The notes under the pieces are model-generated. The model had not been told where the DNA came from, searched no databases, and worked only from the letters and a program-made list of their open reading frames with translations. Below, one piece after another: positions 44,201 through 55,370 of a stretch of DNA of 64,000 nucleotides. The stretch is from Cynocephalus volans. Its lineage: Eukaryota; Chordata; Mammalia; Dermoptera; Cynocephalidae. The first letter of the stretch is position 1, and the number at the start of each line of letters is the position of its first letter. The stretch is from the NCBI RefSeq assembly GCF_027409185.1, contig NC_084461.1:147295001-147359000 (forward strand), read 5' to 3'. The position numbers and the translations under genes are program-made.

Positions 44201-45935
44201 TCATCTTGTGGGTAATCGAGTAGAGAAATGGTGAGCAAAATACCTAAGTTTTAAGTAAATGTCAGCAAATTGCAATTTACTTTATTGGTTAAACAACACA
44301 GAGCCTGAATGCTATAGTGTAATAACTTAATCTCAAAGGGTACACACCTCTCATTTTTAGTTTCTCTGCATAGAAAGACTTAAAGTCATGATTGCCAATT
44401 GAAATTTACAAAAACAGACTGCTGTTTCTCTGCAAAGTTACTTTTACGTGTTCCTTGCCAGAAAACTACAGTGTAGGGGTAACAAAGACACAGGGATCTG
44501 TTAAATTATGCTGAGTTTTTTGGTCGTTGTTTTGTTCCGTGAAATGTGTATGTATATTCTGAGAATAGAAAACTCACACACAGCATGTAACCTTTTCAAC
44601 TTTCCACGGATTAAAAAACACAGGGCATTGCTTTATTGCATTTTCCCGCAACAAGGGACATATTTCAGCTGAAAAGGGCAAACCAGGAAATTTACTCATG
44701 AAAAGCAATTTATATAAGCATATGAATAGTATAACTATTCCCATAGTAAGTCTGGTATTCATCTTGAGAACTCTTGGGGACACATGAGTAATCCTCAGTG
44801 CAACTTCAATTTAGACTGTGTTTAAATATGGAAAGGAAATGAGGTTGGACCTGGATTTTTTATTATTATTATTTTCTCTCTGGTATCAAGTCAACCAGTG
44901 TGATGGCCTGTGAACTCTTTCAGCATTCTTTCTGCAAAATCAGAGTGTGACAAGGTGTCAGCATTGACAGATCAACAGTGGAGATTGAGCAGACCTGAAC
45001 TAATAAAGGTCAAAATTGTCAACAGGAGGAGTGCCAGGTGGCATGTGAAGACTTGCTCCTAAACAGCGTTTGAAGAGAAAAAAGTGGCTCGAGAACAGGA
45101 CCTGAGGCACCTGGACAAGCCAGGAATGTCCTGAGAATCTTCTTTTAAATAAACGTTTACTCTAAAATAACTTTTAAATGTCCCATCATTTTTTTCCTCT
45201 CCATCCTTAAATGCTCAAAAACATCTCAGGTCCCAAAGGGATTGAGGATGGTAGAGTGAAGGAAGTTCCTGTTTTCAGTCCTCATAGAACACAGTTTCCA
45301 TGTCTCTTGTAAGAGGAGGCGTTCCTGACATCCCTCCACACTCATTCCTTGCACTTTTTTCTTTTCCTCCTATCTTATGGTGTTTTCAGAGCAATTTACA
45401 GAAACAAAGTGCTTTTACTCTGTATTGCATAATTTGACCATGGATTCCCTTCTGCCTGTACCACTACATTATAATCTCCTGTAAATTCCATCTCTTAAGC
45501 ACAATGTTTAAGAAACTCCAAGGGGATATCTTGTGTTTTTCTTACATGATCTAAAGTGCTACTTTAGGTACTCAGTACCGAGGAGAAAATTTTACTTTAA
45601 CTGATGAGGAAAGAACTTTATATTAGTTATATTTCAAGAGGAAAATTAACATTTTCTTCAGCTCTTCACATATATTCTTCAAAATTGCAACAGTGTCAAT
45701 GTTGTTTCAAAGTAAATAAAATCGTTTAGTACCTGTATAGGAATAATAAAAATGAGTGACATAGATTTTCTGGAAGATTTGGATTTCTCTACAGTTTTTT
45801 TTTTTTTTTAATTGGGGCTATGTTTGCTAGCTTTCTTATCTCTTGATCTTTTATTTAGAGAGCAGATCTAGATTCTCTGGTAGGGCGAAATTTATCTCTA
45901 TGTTTTCAACTCTACCACTCTTTTGGTTGATTAAT
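41235..45935. other. About 4.7 kb unique-looking sequence
   Basis: No exon, RNA gene or confident repeat apart from short L2/MIR-type hints (43505-43560; 45350-45500 resembling an L2 3' region). The segment at 44860-45140 is of mixed composition, free of obvious repeats, and is a candidate conserved non-coding element; that is only an impression from one sequence. Confidence 0.4.
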
Positions 45936-45969
45936 TGTGTGTGTGTGTGTGTGTGTGTCTGTGTGTGTT
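45936..45969. repeat. (TG)n microsatellite
   Basis: TG repeat with one 'tctg' interruption. Confidence 0.95.
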
Positions 45970-46375
45970 GCATTCTGTGTTGCATGCCCAATCAACTGCG
46001 AGATTATTTGAACTGAAATCAAAACTAACTATAAAGCTTCTTAAATTTTGTTTGGAAAGCATATTGAAACAACCACGTTTTAGTTTTACCTCTCCTCACC
46101 CCCCTCACCATTTTGTCCTTGAAAAATTCAGCTGGAAGCAACTAAATTCCTTCAACCCCCCACCCCCTGCATTTCTCTTTTTCTCCTATAAATGACTATC
46201 AGCCAATTTTCTTCAGGAAGAAATAGTTTATTTGGGAAGCATCAATATAGCAAATACATTTTCTTCATTCTCTATTAGAGAAAGTGTACTAATTAGAGGA
46301 AAGCATGAACTGAAGTTTGTTCTCTACATATTTACCTGCTTGGTTTAATGCCAGGGCCCTTTCTAACTTTCTCTC

Positions 46376-46701
46376 TCTTTTTTTTTTTTTTTTCAAGATT
46401 TTATTCCTGTTTAACAACATCTTAGTAAAAGTTAGGCAATCTCCTTTCACTGCCACGGGGATAGGAATATCGTTTTGTAAGATGTAACAGTCAAAAATGC
46501 CATCTCAGTGACTTTAAATAAAATTGCAATAGAAAAGCTCCTGTAATGATTTTCTTTTCTTTTTTAGCATATTAATTTTTCATGGGATGAAAATGTTAAA
46601 ACCTGGTATTTTCCCTAACATCTCTTTTATGCTTTTATCTCATAGGTAATCGTTGCCTAAAGTTAAATTGGTTAAGTGATTTTTAAAATGGCATAGATTA
46701 T
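46376..46701 (-). pseudogene. Short processed retrosequence, parent unknown
   Basis: On the minus strand the end reads 'ggaataaaatcttg' followed by A16 (T-run 46378-46393). That is a canonical AATAAA (46400-46405 complement) about 6 bp before the tail. Possible 10-bp target duplications, 'actttctctc', lie at 46366-46375 and 46702-46711. The insert of about 326 bp has the marks of a retrotransposed 3' mRNA end. No coding region is recognisable, so the parent is not named. The short TSD and simple sequence make this moderate at best. Confidence 0.45.
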
Positions 46702-46989
46702 ACTTTCTCTCATAAGCACTTTTTCAAAGTTAGTCCCTTATGATAAAGTCAGATAGTATTATTAGTAACCAGCTACCATGTGATCTGGTTTCAAAAGTGA
46801 TAATGAGTAAACAATTCAGCTGTTTATAAAATTCCCAAACCTCTCAGATGCCCAAATAGTTGTATATTGCAGAATATGAAATTTTCTATAATGTAAAACA
46901 CTAACACTTCCCGCTATAATATAGTGAAAAATAAAGGATTTTAGATTGACGAAGAACATTAACAATTGTCTGTAATAATTTTCTTTCTT

Positions 46990-47690
46990 CTTGAATAAGA
47001 TTTTTTCCTTGATGAATAATAGATTTTAATGAAAATACTGAAAATCTGATGAAGAAAAAAATAGTCATAATTCTACCAATGTCAACATTATCTGCTGTAA
47101 AATATTTCTGGCTTTTTTATTTGCACACACAAATGTGTGTGTATATAAATATCAGATTTCATTTTTGAAGATTACAGATTACAGATTGTATATTTTGAGG
47201 TCTATTTTTAAATTTTAAAAAAATATGCTAAGCAACACGCTATGTTGTTAAATATTTTGTTACAAAACAAGATTTTTAGTGGCTGTGTAGTATTTGGTGT
47301 TCTATTTTTAAAATATCCTGTTTGTGTATTATTAAGTTATATCTATTTTGCTGTTATAAATAATGTTCTGACATTCCTACAACAAAAGTGTACCTGTAAA
47401 TCTGCTTTATTTTTTTTAATCCCTTAGACTAATTTCTTATAGGTGAAATTGCAAGGTTTATGTCATTTACATTTTTATGGTGTTGATAGATATTGGCATA
47501 TTATAAACCAGAAAGGTTGATTCGAATCACTCTGCCCCAGCAGTTTATGACTCTATCTCATTGTTTATGTCCATATCTATTATTATGGTTTATTTACTTT
47601 GAGTGTCGCATTTTTTTAATGAATTACTTGCACCCATTTTTATGTTGAATTATTTGTTTTCCCTTTAAGATATCATACAATCATCTTTAA
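46990..47690 (-). mobile_element. Old L1 (L1M-type) ORF2 C-terminal region/3' UTR
   Basis: The plus strand reads like the reverse complement of old L1 ends: 'gctgttataaataatgttct', 'tttcttataggtgaaattgc', 'tgatagatattggcatatta' and 'ccagaaaggttgattcgaat…'. It is heavily diverged and non-coding. Confidence 0.65.
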
Positions 47691-48689
47691 ATATTTTATG
47701 AGTTTTTTTCTGTTTTTGTAATTTTGTTTGTTAACTTACAAAATTAAAACAAGTTAAACTTTTTAATCATATCAGTGAGTTGTTAGTGTACAGAAGTGTT
47801 CTTTAAACTTTTTTAGAGTCAGTTCTGTTTTTGTTAGATAAAATGTGGCTATTTGTGTTTGTGTGATGTGTGCATATACAAAAAGAGAAAGCTTTATAGA
47901 GACAGAACATCTTCAAATCTTCTTTCCTTCCCTCCTTCCACTATATTCTCTCCTTTGCTAACTCTCCTTATCTGCCCTTGTCATCATAGTTTTATGAGAA
48001 AGCAAAAAAGAGAAAGAACTGAAAGATATGTTAATTTCACATATTATTTTTGTAACATGCGATAAAAGTCATATTCACTATAAATTTAAATTGCATTTAG
48101 TAGAAGTATGGAAAATGATCTTAAATGCATTCTGAAAAGGTAAAAGGAGAGAAATTAGTTTTAATATTTAAAAAAATGTACCTTTTAATTTGCTTAAGCC
48201 AAAATACAAATACAAAATTAGAAGAAAAAAATACATAATAATCTTTTTAAACTTGCTAGCTTGTTTTATTAACAGGTGTTGCTGACGTTAGCTAGGAAAT
48301 ATAACTAATGTGACAAATTGATCTATAAGGAGTGAAAATATTTTAAAAAGGAAAATATACACAATTTAAAATGTAGAAATAAAATTTACACTGGTAACAT
48401 ACAATTTACAAATACTGGTAACATACAATTTACAAATAGTGATACAGAATGAATATATAATTAGTTTTTTATTTCTCACTTTTCAATTTGCAAAAGAGGA
48501 ACAAAATATTCTGTGTATCGGCTCTAAACCAACCTTCAGAATAAGCTAAGTCTTCTAACAGATAGGATGTTTAAAAGATACAATAAAATTAGGATTGTAA
48601 TTATTAATAAGTTTCTTTTTATTATTTGTAAATAAATTTATTTTCTTTTTCTCCCACCCTCCACCTCTTCAATATTGTGGTTACTGGGT
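47691..48689. other. Unassigned AT-rich sequence
   Basis: No gene recognised. It contains a perfect 24-bp tandem duplication, listed separately. Confidence 0.45.
48390..48437 (+). repeat. Perfect 24-bp tandem duplication
   Basis: A unit beginning 'actggtaacatacaattt' occupies 48390-48413 and is repeated without change at 48414-48437. Confidence 0.95.
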
Positions 48690-48830
48690 GTTATACTGAT
48701 GCAGATTCTAGTTGCTAAGTTGGAAGACACTGAAAAATCTTTAATTTTCTCATTTTATAAATAAGGAAATTGAGACACCACATGCATAATTTGCTTAAAA
48801 CCACATTGTAAGTTAATGGAAGACTTTTTT
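48690..48830 (+). mobile_element. MIR SINE remnant
   Basis: 'ttctcattttataaataagg', 'aaattgagacacc' and 'cttaaaaccacattgtaagttaatgg' follow the MIR 3' half. Confidence 0.65.
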
Positions 48831-49209
48831 TTAATCCCATATATTAGAAAAAAAATAAAGTTTCAAGACAGAAGCCAATTATTTGTTCAATTTCAGGAAG
48901 ATATTCATATGTCACTTTTCCAACACCTTGAACACAAGGTTTTTTAATATATGTAATTAGCATAACTGACATTATATATACTTCTTATATGTGTGATTAA
49001 CATAATTAACAAGCATATTAACAACAATATACATGATTAACATAATTACTAGGTTATTTATTTATTTAGCAAATATTTGTTATGTCCTATGTGCCAGACT
49101 TTGTGGTTTATTAAAAAACTAGTCAATGTGTGTGTGCGCAGGCATTTAGACAATCAATTTGGTGAAATCATATTTTTATCGAATTCACTTATTCTTGGAT
49201 GGTATCATG

Positions 49210-49764
49210 TGTATTAGGGTTCTCCAGAGAAAAAGCAACCAACAGGAGATTTTATATATATATACACATATAAATATATTTATATGTGTATATATATATA
49301 TGACCCTGTTTAATACGCATGGTGTGTGTGTGTGTGTGTGTGTGTACACAGTATATATAAAATAAGGAGTTGAGCTGGTAAGTCCCCAAATCTGCAGTTG
49401 GCAAGTTAGAGAACTAGGAAAGCCAATGGTGTAGTTTCAGTTTGAAAGCTGATAGGCTCTACACTCAGGAAGAGTTGATATTTCAGTTTGAGTCTGAAAG
49501 AGGAAAAAAAAGTGATGTGTCAGCTACAAGGCAGTCAGATAGGAGGAATTCCCCTTTACTCACAGGAAGGTCAGCTATTTTTTTTGTTCAGACCAGACCT
49601 TCAACCACCCACATCAGGGAGGGCGATGTGCTTTCACTGAGCCTACCAACTCAAATGTTCATCTCATCCAGCAACACTCTCACAGACACTCCCAGAATAT
49701 TGTTTAACCAATGTCTGGCCACCCCACAGCCTGGTTAATTTAGCACATAAAATCAACCACCACA
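49210..49764. mobile_element. LTR-like interspersed repeat containing AT/TG microsatellites
   Basis: It starts 'tgtattagggttctccagag' and ends 'aaaatcaaccaccaca' (TG…CA). Between lie (TA)n at 49251-49300 and (TG)n at 49322-49344, then 'ccccaaatctgcagttggca' and 'acagacactcccagaatatt'. I recognise this as a common mammalian repeat but do not recall its name, and its direction is not settled. The 98-codon frame at 49442-49738 is repeat-derived. Confidence 0.65.
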
Positions 49765-50404
49765 CCGTATTTTTTCTCATTGTTTTTGCGTTGTGTCTTA
49801 TGCCAAAAATGCTCTGCAAAGACATAAGCAGGAGTTGGAAGGTAAAGCCTTGTATAAGGAAACATTACCATTATCATTAACATCCCATAAGTCATGACAG
49901 TGACTGGGTCTTAGAATATTCTCTGGAATTTCTTTAGTGTCAGAATCATAAAGCTATAGTAGGAAATCACAACGTAAGAACTCTACACACAACTAATAAA
50001 CATGATTCACAAATAATTATTTGAAAGACTAAGTTTGATCCATTTGATTACTATATTACCATAATAAGTAGTTACTAAATTACTATAAAAAAGACAGTGA
50101 CTGACAATAGAATGATCCACTAGTGACTGATATGGGTAATATCAATCAAGCTGATAGGACACTTGGGTCTTTGAAAAGCAAGAATGAATATGAAACAGTC
50201 TTAGGGAGATTGGAATTTACTGAACAAATCAAAACAAGAGCCATAGAAGACACAATTTACTATAGTATGCTGGTAATCTTCAAGCCTTTAGAAGTTGCTG
50301 ATCTGTATTTCAACTAAAAATTTTAAAAGAATGTAAACCGAAGGTTCAGTTGTAGAATGGGGCTATGAAATCCACAGTGAAAAAATGTCTTTAGTTGGAT
50401 ATTC
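49765..50404. other. Unassigned sequence
   Basis: No gene or named repeat. Confidence 0.45.
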
Positions 50405-50414
50405 TAATTGCTGA

Positions 50415-50640
50415 TTTTTTTTTTTTTAAACCAAGAAAAGCACTCCTCTCCATCTTTTTCTGGAGATCTACAGAAAACTCTTTCTGTACCAGGTGTGTGA
50501 AATAAAGTGTACCTTCCTGAACTTTTAAACCAGCTTGTGTTGCGTTTCTCCCCACACCTTCAGGTGGTCTCTCCCTTCTACTTTTTCTTTTATCTTTTCC
50601 TGATGCCACTGTAGGTCGTCATAGAACCCATTTTTACCTT
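50415..50640 (-). pseudogene. Possible retrosequence with A13 tail
   Basis: On the minus strand, frames of Lys/Glu-rich character ('QWHQEKIKEKVEGRDHL' in one frame) precede an A13 tract (T-run 50415-50427). A frame of 72 codons (50391-50609) overlaps in another phase. No poly(A) signal or target duplication was found and the parent is not recognised, so this is a weak call. Confidence 0.25.
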
Positions 50641-52689
50641 TCTTATGCTACTCAAGTGCTGCCAGCTGTTGCCAGGAAATACCTGCCATTAGTAATAACT
50701 CATTAGATTTGACAGTGAAAATCTCCTGCATGGCAAATGCTAGCTAGTAGACTTTCTGCTTATAAATCTATCTGGATCCATTTTCAGACAGTGGGTAAAC
50801 TTGAATTGGGAAATGGATAGTGCATAAGATCAGCCCATTGTATAATTTGTACTACTTTTTTATGAGCTAACCCAGCATGAAAATAATTCTTAAGCAATGA
50901 ACATATTTAATTGTTCTTTCCAGTTCATTCCTTTGTACGTTTTAAACAGTTTATCCTGGCTGGCTACAAACTGAAATCAAAAAGCAGATGCTGCCTCTAA
51001 TTGGGAGAGTCAGGTAGGGTACTTAAAAAACAAACACACTTTTTATTTTATTTATTTATTTTTTTTAGAATTTTACATTAGCCTTTAATTGTGTTTGGCA
51101 CATAATAAAATGAATAAATAAATTAATTAATTGTGTGCATGAATTAATGAATAAATTAACTGATGAATGACTAAAAGATCATACTTCAATGCCCATGTTT
51201 ACTACTATCATAAAGAGATAAAAAGGGCAGTCAAAGAAAGGGGTTAATATAGTTAAAAGGAGGAATGAGTGGGGAATGGCAGACAGAAGCACACGCAGAA
51301 AGATAGAACTGGAACCTCAGATTTCCTACACTTATTTGAGGCGTGGTGGATAATCAATGAGAAATTATTACTCACTCACTGCCCCTTTCAAGAAAGAAAG
51401 AAGGAAGGAAGGATTATTTAATTTCTAAGGACTGAAAAATTCTATAAAATACTGAAATTCCCATAAATAGAAGTACGGCATAAAAATAGAGTTCTTGTAA
51501 AGTCCCGCAATATCCAGCACATTTGACATATTTTGCTGACAAACATTAACACTGTCACATTATTGTAGAGATATTTGAACTTTGAGGTGACAGTCTTGAC
51601 ATAGCTATAGTGGAAGTAGTGTAAGCCTCTTTTGGATTACTCATTAGTGCTCATGCATTAATTAAAATAGATCATTGGTTTCTCTCCTAACATCAAGTAT
51701 ACTTCTTGAACAAGCTAGCTATCTATAAAGGTAGGTACTGTTATTTTTCTATTTTTCTAGATTAGAAAAATATCTTATATTTTGCAAACAAAAACAGTAA
51801 CTACTTTTTAATATTCACTTTTATAAATGAAGGAAATAATGCAATCACATTTTATGCTAAAATGTTTTGGGGTCAAATTTTAACATGACAGATGAGTTTT
51901 CAATGTGCCTGAGGAAGGGGAAAACTGAAAGCCATGTATTGATAAACATAACAAAATTCCATATGATGAGTATAGGAGCATAACTAATAGGTAAATGAAA
52001 TTTTACCAGCTTATATCACCAAGTTGCCTGCTGTACTGAAAAATAAAACTTATTTTTAACATGGGTGCAAAAACCCTGCAATTTGATGAAAGATAATTAA
52101 CTGAACTTCAAATTCATGATTTGAAGCTTATATCAGGAATGCTAACACTTAGAAACAGAAGTATGCTGGTAAAGCACCTTTTGTTAGTTTTCAGGCCTGC
52201 ATAAATGACAGCCGATCAACATATTGTACTCTTGGGGAAGGATATTAATAGGAGCAAGACAGACAAATATTCAGGAACTAGAGTGTCTCAAGCTTAAGAA
52301 GAGAGGAAAGTAGGAGACTTCCGTAGTGATTTCCAAGGAAATGTGAAGTTATTTAGTAAAGAGTAATAATCATATTTTTATTAACTCACTTGGAGAAAAA
52401 AGAAAGTGCGGAAATTATAAAAAGTAGAATTTCAATTACATAATTAGCCTGGGGTAGCTGTCATGTGTACCTTTCACTTGAGACCCAAAGTTCTTAACTT
52501 TTTATTCTTAAGTGACGTTTTTCAATACCTCAATTAGGGTGTAAGCTCTTTGAAGCTTGAAATGTTATGTTTCTTTGTGTTGGGGGGAAGGAGCATAGTG
52601 GGTACATGTACCTTAATTATAAGAGGTGTTACATAAATACAAACAACTTTGATTTTGGTATTGAATAGTTTCATGATTCAAAGAATTTC
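50641..52689. other. Unassigned sequence with L2/MIR-like tail and simple repeats
   Basis: At 51040-51170 'tgtgtttggcacataataaaatgaataaataaa' resembles an L2/MIR 3' terminus with a (GAAT)n-type tail. A short (GGAA) tract lies at 51395-51413. Otherwise nothing recognised. Confidence 0.4.
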
Positions 52690-55370
52690 TACTTTGGAGT
52701 GTCTTTTTATTTTTATTTTTTATTTGGCTTAATTTCAATCTTATCAAATGCTGCAAAAATAGTACAAAGAATATCTGTAAACTTTTCATCCAGATTTGCC
52801 TATTCTTAATATTTTACTTCATTTTCTTTACCATATATGTTCTCTCTTTCTCTATGAGTATATACTCACATGTGTGTGTACATACATAATTTTTTTTTCT
52901 GAACTATTTGAAGGTAAATTTCATATGTCATGACCCGTTACCCATAAATTCTTCAGCATGATTTCCTAAGGACAGAGATATTCCCTTACTTAACCACAGT
53001 AAAGTTGTCAACTTCATAAATTTACACCGATATAATACCTTTATCTAAATTGCCACTCATATTCAATTTGGTCACTTGATCCAATAATGTCTCTTATAGC
53101 AATCCCCTACCCACCCACCCACCAGTACAGGATCCAGTTTAGGGACAAGTATTACATTTGATTGTCATGTCTCTTGAGCTTCTTTTAATCTAGGATATTT
53201 CCATAGCTTTTCTCTGACTTTAATGACATTGATATTTCTGAAAGATATATCCTCCCATTTGAAAAAATAGAATATTTCTCTTTGTGTGTTGGTTTGATAT
53301 CTCTTCATTGACTAGACTGTGGTTATACATTCCCACTGGAATGCTGTACAGGATACGGGAATATTTTGTTCTTCTCAGTGTTACACATCTGGAACCACAT
53401 GATGTCCATCTGTCTGTCTCCCATTCGTGAAATTAATTTTAACCCTTGGTCAAGGTGTTTACCCATTTCTCCTTTCTCCATTGTATAATTTCCGAGCTGT
53501 GTTTTTCTCTCTCCTTTTCAACTATTGAACAATCTATGGTTGTCACTTGAAAACCATGCAAATGTTTGCTTGTTATCAAAATTTCCCACTGGGTTTATCA
53601 TCCAATGATGATTGTTTCCTGGCCCAATTTTACAACGATGATTTTCTAATTCCAGCAATCCCTTAACATTACCAATCAACCGTCAGCATTCTACTTTTAT
53701 ATATACTTCTCCTAAATATGTCCATCTACCTATATGTTTACTATTAGTATGAATTCATCAATTCCTATTTGTTTAATAGCTTGTAACTCATCAGTTTTTA
53801 AGTAGCTTAATGCTCATATTGTCTACATTTGACCAGTAGAAGCCTCTTCAAGCTGATTTTCTCTCCTTGTGATATACCCATCGTTTTTTCAACAAATAAT
53901 TTTTTACTTTCTAGCTTACCTTGTGCCTATCCTGCTCCATACCTGGAATCAATAATTTCTTCAAGGTACTCTGGTTCCTTTTAGTGGAGGGTAGAGACCA
54001 AGATCTAGGTGCAAAATATGCTCATTGCTATTAGGGAGTTTTTGCTTCTTGGTACTTTCTACAGACAGTGTAGGTATAAGTATTTGTATACACATATATG
54101 CACATATATATAAATATACAACCACACTTGTATATACATTCTTATATGTTTGCATTCATGTGCACATAAACATGCATATACATACACATGTACACACTTT
54201 AGAAATCATGACTTCGGATGTTCCTTCTTCCACAGTGAAAATGCTGGCTCCATTCATAATCAACATATTTACTCGTGTTCTCAGTCCTATAATACATCTT
54301 AAATATTCTCATAATTTCCTTGCCTACACCATCATAATAAAAAAAAATTACTAAAAAGAATTTAGGACTTGTTTGAGCTTCTGCCAGTATGCACTGCACC
54401 TCATTGTGCCCAAGACTGAGGGTGCAGGGCTAAGTGCTCAGTTCATAAGCACTAATATTAGTTCTTTCTTTTGTACCCTTTCAGTGTGGCTGTAGTGTTC
54501 ATTTGAAACATGAAAGGCTCATTTGTTTTCCTTTGCTTGCATTGTTTTTTCTTCCCATTCTTATTTATTTAATTTAAATTTTTGAATATGTGTGATGTCA
54601 ACAAGCTTCAAAAGTCAAAACTGTACGTGAAGGTAAATCCAGAAGTTTCATTCTTTCCTCTGTCCATTACAGCCCATTCCTACAAGTTCAACTCATGTCA
54701 GTAAACAACCTCACTCTTTACAGTTTATGCTTTCTTTTTTGCTTTTTTGATAATGATAAGCAGGTGTAAATATGTTTACTTACTTTCTATTCTTTCCTAC
54801 ACAATATATAGCATATGATATATGTTCTTTTACACTTTGCTTTTTCTCTTAATACTATCTCCTATTCATAGAGTCCTTCCTTATTATTTTTTACAGCCTC
54901 ATTGTACTCCACTGAATTCACCCAGTCTTCCATGCTTGGAGATTTAGGTAGTTTCTAATATTTTGCAGCTACAAATAATGCTTCAATGAACAACTTTGTA
55001 TAAATGTACTTTCATATTTTTGGAGGCATTCCTTCAGGGTTCCTAGAATTAGGACTGCTGAATTGAAGGGTAAATACACATGTAGTTTGAAATAATATTT
55101 TCAAATTCCCCTACATAAGTGTTGTACCATTTTGCATTTTCACCAACAAAGTCAGAGAAAGTCTGTTTTTCCATGGCCTCACCAGCAAAGTGGATTGTCA
55201 AGCTTTTGAATTTTTACCAATCTTATGGTTTTAAAATGGTATCTTAGATTAATGTTGATTACACTTCTCATCATAAATGAAGATGGATATCTTTTCATAT
55301 GTTTAAAGGACATTTTTATATCTCTTTTTGTGTACTGCCTGTTCAGGACATCTCTTTTAAAAATATAAGA
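52690..55370 (-). mobile_element. Old L1 (L1M-type), 3' UTR and ORF2 C-terminal region
   Basis: Reading rightward is reading backwards through an old L1. The 3' UTR part (52690-54200) has 'gtcatgacccgttacccata', 'gatccagtttagggacaag', 'tgtcatgtctcttgagcttc', 'ttccttttagtggagggtag' and 'ctcattgctattagggag', with an AT/CA-rich patch at 54075-54190. The ORF2 part (54860-55370) has 'cagctacaaataatgcttca' and 'accaacaaagtcagag'. It is broken throughout. Length is about 2.7 kb. Confidence 0.75.
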
